From the NCBI GenBank assembly GCA_946885845.1, contig CAMPHJ010000006.1:1-64000 (forward strand): a stretch of DNA of 64,000 nucleotides, given 5' to 3'. Of this stretch, positions 59,763 through 64,000 are shown in pieces. The translations under genes were made by a program, and so were the position numbers. The notes below the pieces were generated by a model, which was not told the DNA's origin, made no database searches, and saw only the letters and a list, made by a program, of their open reading frames with translations. This DNA is from an uncultured Sphingobium sp. (GTDB taxonomy: Bacteria > Pseudomonadota > Alphaproteobacteria > Sphingomonadales > Sphingomonadaceae). Numbering within the stretch: the stretch's first letter is position 1; each line of letters begins with the position of its first letter.

Positions 59763-60983
59763 ATGACCGGCGCAGCGGCAACTCAAATGATTGATGAAAC
59801 CGGGGCACAAATCCCGACGGCTGAGGCGCTGGTTGAACGCGCCCGCGCCATGATCCCGACGCTGCGCGAACGCGCCCGCGCCTGCACCCTGGCGCATAAT
59901 GTTCCGGTCGAAACCGTTGCCGAAATGAAGGCTGCGGGCTTCTTCCGCGTTCTTCAGCCGAAACGCTACGGCGGCTATGAAATGCACCCCAATGTGTTCT
60001 TCGATATTCAGAAGGCGCTGGCCGAAGGCTGCATGTCGACCGGCTGGATCTATGGCGTGCTTGGCTGCCACCCGTTCGAACTGGCGCTGTTCCATGATGA
60101 AGCGCAGCAGGAAGTGTGGGGCGATGACGCCGACATGCTCGTTTCGTCCACCTATCAGCCGGTGGGCAAGGTGGAAAAGGCCGAAGGCGGCTTTTACCTG
60201 TCGGGTCGCTGGGGCTTTTCTTCGGGTTCGACCCATTGTGGCTGGGTGCTGCTGGGCGCGATCAACTTCGACACTGACGGCGGCCCGCCCGACATGCGCA
60301 CCTTCCTGTTGCCGCGTCCCGACTATCAGGTGATCGAAGGCACGTGGGACACGTTCGGCCTGCAGGGCACGGGCAGCTTCGACATCGTCGTCGATCGCGT
60401 CTTCGTTCCCGAATATCGCACGCACAAGGCCAGCGACGGTTTCGCCTGCAAGAATCCGGGCCAGGAAATCAACACCGCGCCGCTGTATCGCATCCCCTGG
60501 GCGCAGCTGTTCGTCCGTTCCGTGTCGACTGCGGCCTTCGGTGGCGCGCGCGCCGCGATCCAGGCGGGCATCGACATCATGAACAGCCGCGTGTCCAGCA
60601 ACACCGGCAAGGCGGCAAAGGCCGATCCGGTGCTGCACGCCGCACTCGCTCGCGCCATCGCCGAAGTGAATGAGATGGAACTGACCCACCGCGTCACCTT
60701 CGACCAATTGCTCGGCTATGCCGAACGCAATGAACCGGTACCGATGGATCGGCGCGCGATGTTCGCCTACCAATCGTCCAACGTCGTCCGCCGCATGGCC
60801 GACCTGGTCGATGACATTGTGAAGCTGCTGGGCGGTCGGGCGGTCTATATGTCCAGCCCGATCCTTCAGCCCTGGCTCGACCTGCATGCCGCCCGCGCGC
60901 ATGTCGCCAACGATCCGGGCAATCGCAGCAGCGATCTGCTGGGCACGATGCAGGGCGAAGCGCCCGCCTTCACCTTCATCTAA
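59763..60983 (+). CDS. hsaA: Flavin-dependent 3-HSA 4-monooxygenase HsaA (oxygenase component)
   Basis: 406 residues from the second of two tandem ATGs (GGAG spaced 6 bp). Acyl-CoA-dehydrogenase-like fold of group D two-component flavin monooxygenases: YLSGRWGFSSGSTHCGWVLL, GTWDTFGLQGTGSFDIV, VPEYRTHKASDGF. HsaA hydroxylates the phenolic A ring of 3-HSA to the catechol using FMNH2 supplied by HsaB. First gene of hsaADBEG, behind a good promoter and divergent from hsaC. Confidence 0.93.
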   Translation: MTGAAATQMIDETGAQIPTAEALVERARAMIPTLRERARACTLAHNVPVETVAEMKAAGFFRVLQPKRYGGYEMHPNVFFDIQKALAEGCMSTGWIYGVLGCHPFELALFHDEAQQEVWGDDADMLVSSTYQPVGKVEKAEGGFYLSGRWGFSSGSTHCGWVLLGAINFDTDGGPPDMRTFLLPRPDYQVIEGTWDTFGLQGTGSFDIVVDRVFVPEYRTHKASDGFACKNPGQEINTAPLYRIPWAQLFVRSVSTAAFGGARAAIQAGIDIMNSRVSSNTGKAAKADPVLHAALARAIAEVNEMELTHRVTFDQLLGYAERNEPVPMDRRAMFAYQSSNVVRRMADLVDDIVKLLGGRAVYMSSPILQPWLDLHAARAHVANDPGNRSSDLLGTMQGEAPAFTFI

Positions 60984-60993
60984 GGGACCGCGC

Positions 60994-61815
60994 ATGGCTA
61001 GCGAACTTTCCCGCAGGACGTATAGCGTCTCGGGCGGATATGATATTTCGGTCGCGGAACTGGGCCAGGGTCCGGTTATCGTATTCATTCACGGCAGCGG
61101 CCCCGGCGCGTCGGGCGCCTCCAACTTTCGCCAGAACGCGCAGGTTTTCGCCGACGCGGGCTATCGTGTCATCCTGCCCGACCTGATCGGCTATGGCGCT
61201 TCGTCAAAGCCGGAAACGGACTATCCGCTCGAACTGTTCACGCAAACGCTGCTCGATGCCCTCAAACAGCATGGCATCACCGGCGGGCATCTGGTCGGCA
61301 ATTCGCTGGGCGGCGGCATCGCTCTTCAGATCGCGCTCGACCATCCCGAATTTGAAGTCGGCAAACTTGTTCTGATGGCGCCCGGCTGCGTCGCTGAACA
61401 GGCCAGCTATTTCACCATGCCCGGCATTGCCAAAATGCGTTCGGGTTTCGGCAGCCCTGAATTCAATATGGACGAACAGCGCCGCCTGATCGGCAACCTG
61501 ATGCACCCGTCTTCGGCGCATCATATCACCGACGCGCTGGTGGAGGAACGCTTCGCCGTCGCCCGCACCCAGCCCAAGGACGTGCTCGCGCGGGTGAAGA
61601 CCCCCAATCTCGGCCCGCGCCTGGGTGAGGTAAAGCAGCCTATCTTCGTCCTGTGGGGCCTGAACGACGAATTCTGCCCCGAAAGCCATGCGCGCATCTT
61701 CCTGGATGCGGCGCCCGACGTGCGTTGCCTCACCTTCTCGCAGACCGGCCATTGGGTGCAGGTCGAACGGGCGGAAGAATTCAACCGCTATTCGCTGGCC
61801 TTCCTGAATGGCTAG
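60994..61815 (+). CDS. hsaD: Meta-cleavage product hydrolase HsaD
   Basis: 273 residues from ATG 60994 (AAGGGA upstream). Alpha/beta hydrolase of the MCP family: oxyanion segment HGSGPGASGASNFRQN, nucleophile Ser104 (VGNSLGGG), Asp225 (WGLNDEF) and His253 (TGHWVQ). HsaD cleaves the C-C bond of 4,9-DSHA, releasing HIP (the C/D ring acid) and 2-hydroxyhexa-2,4-dienoate. Overlaps hsaB by 8 bp. Confidence 0.95.
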   Translation: MASELSRRTYSVSGGYDISVAELGQGPVIVFIHGSGPGASGASNFRQNAQVFADAGYRVILPDLIGYGASSKPETDYPLELFTQTLLDALKQHGITGGHLVGNSLGGGIALQIALDHPEFEVGKLVLMAPGCVAEQASYFTMPGIAKMRSGFGSPEFNMDEQRRLIGNLMHPSSAHHITDALVEERFAVARTQPKDVLARVKTPNLGPRLGEVKQPIFVLWGLNDEFCPESHARIFLDAAPDVRCLTFSQTGHWVQVERAEEFNRYSLAFLNG

Positions 61816-62308
61816 TGCGCCTCAGGTCATGGCCGACCCGGCGGATGTCGCCACCGGTTTCCGTGGTGCTATGCGCCGTCTGGCGTCGGGCGTCGCCATC
61901 GTCGTGGGGCGGGGCGACGGCGCGCCCGTCGGCATGGCGGCGACGTCCATCACCTCGCTGACGATGGATCCGCCCGCCGTGCTGGTCTGCGTCAACCAGA
62001 CGGCGGGGCTTCATGCCTGCCTGTCGCCGGGCTGCGCGATCAGCGTCAACCTGCTGTCGCGGCACCAACGCGACGTGTCGTCGGCGTTCGGCGGCGCGGT
62101 CGCGCGGGAAGACCGGTTTGGCGTCGGGCAGTGGACCGATGACGCGCACGGGCTTCCCATGCTGGAAGATGCGCAGGCCAATCTGGCTTGCACCATCGAC
62201 AACATCATGCCCTATGGCTCGCACAGCATCGTCGTCGCGCGCGTTAACGCGGTGCGCCTGTCGGATGCGATCGAACCGCTGATCTACCAGGACGGAGCCT
62301 ATTTGTGA
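61808..62308 (+). CDS. hsaB: Flavin reductase HsaB
   Basis: 166 residues, flavin-reductase-like FMN-binding split barrel: MRRLASGVAIVVGRG, MAATSITSLTMDPPAVLVCV, SVNLLSRHQRDVSSAF. It reduces FMN with NAD(P)H for HsaA. The start overlaps the hsaD stop; ATG 61829 in frame is an alternative. The stop overlaps the hsaE GTG start (GTGA). Gene order A-D-B differs from the mycobacterial A-D-C-B because hsaC is divergent here. Confidence 0.92.
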   Translation: MASAPQVMADPADVATGFRGAMRRLASGVAIVVGRGDGAPVGMAATSITSLTMDPPAVLVCVNQTAGLHACLSPGCAISVNLLSRHQRDVSSAFGGAVAREDRFGVGQWTDDAHGLPMLEDAQANLACTIDNIMPYGSHSIVVARVNAVRLSDAIEPLIYQDGAYL

Positions 62309-63099
62309 CCGATACCGTTGACCAGAGCCTGAATGACGGACTGGCGCAGGAACTTTATCAGGCGCTGCGCGACGGGCGCACGGTCGAGCCGCTGATCGCC
62401 CGTCACCCGCACCTCACCATCGATGATGCCTATGCGATTTCGCTGTGCGCGCTGGAAAAGCGCAAGGCCGATGGCGAACGGGTGATCGGCAAGAAAATCG
62501 GCGTCACGTCTAAGGCGGTGCAGGACATGCTGGGCGTGCACCAGCCCGATTTCGGTTTCCTGACCGACCGCATGTTCGTGGAAGGCGACATCGACGTCGC
62601 GGCCAACGGCCTGATCCAGCCCCGCGCCGAAGCGGAAATCGGCTTCATCCTCAAGGACCAGCTCAAGGGGCCGGGCGTCACCGCCGATCAGGTCATCGCC
62701 GCGACAGAGAGCATCGTGCCCTGTTTCGAAATCGTCGACAGCCGCATCCAGGACTGGAAAATCGGCATCGTCGATACCGTCGCCGACAATGCGTCCTGCG
62801 GCGTCTATGTGCTGGGCGAAGCACGGGCCGATCCGCGCGCCCATGACCTGCCCAACCTGCACGTCACCGTGACCAAGAACGGTCAGCCTTTGTCGGAAGG
62901 CTATGGCCACGCCGTGCAGGGTTCGCCCGCCGAAGCGGTGGCATGGCTCGCCAACACATTGGGCGCTTATGGCGTTACCCTGGACGCTGGCGATGTGATA
63001 TTGTCGGGCAGTCTGGTGCCGCTCGAACCGGCACGGCCAGGCGATATATTTGAAATGCAGCTGCACGGCGTCGGCGCCTGCACCGCGCGTTTCGTCTAA
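62305..63099 (+). CDS. hsaE: 2-hydroxyhexa-2,4-dienoate hydratase HsaE
   Basis: 264 residues from a GTG overlapping the hsaB stop. MhpD/2-oxopent-4-enoate hydratase family; divalent-metal glutamates Glu109, Glu111 (AEAEIGFIL) and Glu142 (CFEIVD). GKKIGVTSKAVQDMLGV is the conserved lysine-containing segment. It hydrates the dienoate released by HsaD to a 4-hydroxy-2-oxo acid. It is 42 bp before hsaG. Confidence 0.94.
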   Translation: MTDTVDQSLNDGLAQELYQALRDGRTVEPLIARHPHLTIDDAYAISLCALEKRKADGERVIGKKIGVTSKAVQDMLGVHQPDFGFLTDRMFVEGDIDVAANGLIQPRAEAEIGFILKDQLKGPGVTADQVIAATESIVPCFEIVDSRIQDWKIGIVDTVADNASCGVYVLGEARADPRAHDLPNLHVTVTKNGQPLSEGYGHAVQGSPAEAVAWLANTLGAYGVTLDAGDVILSGSLVPLEPARPGDIFEMQLHGVGACTARFV

Positions 63100-63141
63100 T
63101 TTTTGGTTCGCGTCGCGGGTGCGATGCTTAGGGAGTAACTC

Positions 63142-64000
63142 ATGACTGGCAAGGTCAAGGCGGCGATCATCGGGTCGGGCAATATCGGCACCGACCTCAT
63201 GATCAAGATGATCAAATATCCGCAGAATATGGAACTGGTGGCCGTCGTCGGCATCGACGAAAAGTCCGAAGGTCTGGCCATGGCGCGCGAACGCGGCGTC
63301 GCGACCACGCATGAAGGGCTGGAAGGCCTCATGAAGATGGACGTCTATCCCGAAATCGGCATCGTGTTCGACGCGACCTCGGCTTATGCGCACAAGGTGC
63401 ATGACGCAGCGCTGCGCAAGGACGGCAAGCAGGTGGTCGACCTCACCCCCGCCGCCATCGGCCCCTACACGATCCCGACCGTCAACGGCGAAGACAATCT
63501 GGACGCGGGCAACGTCAACATGGTGACCTGCGGCGGCCAGGCGACGATCCCGATGGTCGCTGCCGTTTCCCAGGTTGCGACCGTTCACTATGCCGAAATC
63601 GTCGCGTCGGTTTCCTCGCGCTCGGCAGGCCCTGGCACTCGCGCCAATATCGACGAATTCACCCGCACCACCGCAGGAGCCATCGAAAAGGTCGGCGGCG
63701 CGGCGCAGGGCAAGGCGATCATCATCTTGAACCCCGCCGAACCGCCGATGATCATGCGCGACACCGTCTTCACTTTGTCCGAAGGCGCTGACGAAGAAAC
63801 CATCCGCGCCTCGGTCGAAGCCATGGTCAAGAAGGTCCAGGCCTATGTGCCCGGCTACCGCCTGAAGCAGGAAGTGCAGTTCGAACGCTTTGGCGACAAT
63901 AACAAGCTCACCATTCCCGGCCGCGGCGAATTCACCGGCATCAAGACGATGGTCCTCCTCGAAGTCGAAGGGGCAGGCGACTATCTCCCCAGCTATTCGG
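63142..64000 (+). CDS. hsaG: Acylating acetaldehyde/propionaldehyde dehydrogenase HsaG (3' truncated by window)
   Basis: The first 286 residues of an expected ~310. Rossmann loop [16 protein letters not shown], catalytic Cys130 ([11 protein letters not shown]), and [20 protein letters not shown] as in DmpF/BphJ/HsaG. It converts the aldehyde released by the aldolase (HsaF/BphI) to acyl-CoA. HsaF normally forms a complex with HsaG and should follow just outside the window. GGGAG is 6 bp before the ATG. Confidence 0.94.
   Translation, partial: MTGKVKAAIIGSGNIGTDLMIKMIKYPQNMELVAVVGIDEKSEGLAMARERGVATTHEGLEGLMKMDVYPEIGIVFDATSAYAHKVHDAALRKDGKQVVDLTPAAIGPYTIPTVNGEDNLDAGNVNMVTCGGQATIPMVAAVSQVATVHYAEIVASVSSRSAGPGTRANIDEFTRTTAGAIEKVGGAAQGKAIIILNPAEPPMIMRDTVFTLSEGADEETIRASVEAMVKKVQAYVPGYRLKQEVQFERFGDNNKLTIPGRGEFTGIKTMVLLEVEGAGDYLPSYS

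Noticed and set aside
58573..63099. Reading the hsa genes as a biphenyl or phenol meta-pathway
   Set aside because: HsaA-type flavin monooxygenase plus ipdA, ipdB, ipdC, echA20 and KSI in the same divergent unit indicate steroid degradation; no ring-hydroxylating dioxygenase is present.
1..64000. CRISPR arrays, tRNA or rRNA genes, integrases and transposases
   Set aside because: None were recognised on reading; no regularly spaced direct repeats and no protein with transposase or integrase motifs were seen. A tRNAscan-type and IS search would be needed to exclude small or degraded examples.

Overview
The window is high-GC, densely coded DNA with many ATGA-type gene overlaps. It reads as a sphingomonad-type alphaproteobacterium (Sphingobium/Novosphingobium-like): a TonB-dependent receptor sits inside a catabolic cluster, SDR, SnoaL-fold and acyl-CoA genes are dense, and intergenic palindromes resemble ones I recall from sphingomonads. 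The genus cannot be fixed from the sequence alone. No tRNA, rRNA, CRISPR array or transposase gene was recognised.

Right third (about 40.9-64 kb): a steroid-degradation module. A roughly 18.5 kb minus-strand array of 20 tightly packed genes runs from hsaC (59490) down to an alpha/beta hydrolase (40941). It holds ipdA, ipdB, ipdC, ipdF, echA20, fadA6, fadD3, a fadE30-like gene, three further acyl-CoA dehydrogenases, a MaoC hydratase, two SDRs, a second thiolase, an enoyl-CoA hydratase, a gamma-carbonic-anhydrase-like protein, a SnoaL protein and a classical ketosteroid isomerase. Divergent from it is hsaA-hsaD-hsaB-hsaE-hsaG (59763 to the window end), with a good sigma70-like promoter. Together they encode hydroxylation and meta-cleavage of the aromatised A ring, hydrolysis, processing of the C5 fragment, and the CoA-dependent opening of rings C and D known from Mycobacterium and Rhodococcus. 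kstD, kshAB, hsaF and an adjacent kstR-type repressor are not in the window.

Middle (about 28-40.9 kb): regulators (two AraC, one TetR), a stand-alone pterin dehydratase, a small secreted protein, and a plus-strand operon (31952-40865) ending in a strong terminator. This operon has three SnoaL proteins, an Old Yellow Enzyme, three consecutive SDRs, a zinc alcohol dehydrogenase, a DUF1214 protein and an MHS-type transporter. Its enzyme classes match the gut bai (bile acid 7-dehydroxylation) operon: SDR, OYE reductase, SnoaL dehydratase, transporter. The SnoaL proteins keep a Tyr-x4-Asp...His pattern.

At 22.3-27.9 kb a five-gene minus-strand operon encodes an apparently exported redox system: a secreted protein of unknown family, a DUF1592/DUF1588-type protein with CxxCH, a twin-arginine DUF1552 protein, a class II cytochrome c and a membrane cytochrome b561. 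It diverges from an AraC regulator. It is one of the two best candidates for an undescribed system.

At 18.4-22.2 kb is a sulfate-activation operon, cysD-cysNC-cysQ, with palindromic intergenic repeats. At 15.2-18.3 kb a LuxR-type regulator lies just upstream of a Baeyer-Villiger monooxygenase. At 8.5-15 kb are an aldehyde dehydrogenase, an uncharacterised protein with an HxD...H pattern, two TetR genes with nearby inverted repeats, and a 717-residue three-domain OYE/Fe-S/FAD reductase. At 0-8.3 kb a plus-strand cluster carries a nitronate-monooxygenase-like enzyme (cut by the window edge), an enoyl-CoA hydratase, a SnoaL protein, a serine hydrolase, a VOC protein, two SDRs and the TonB receptor.
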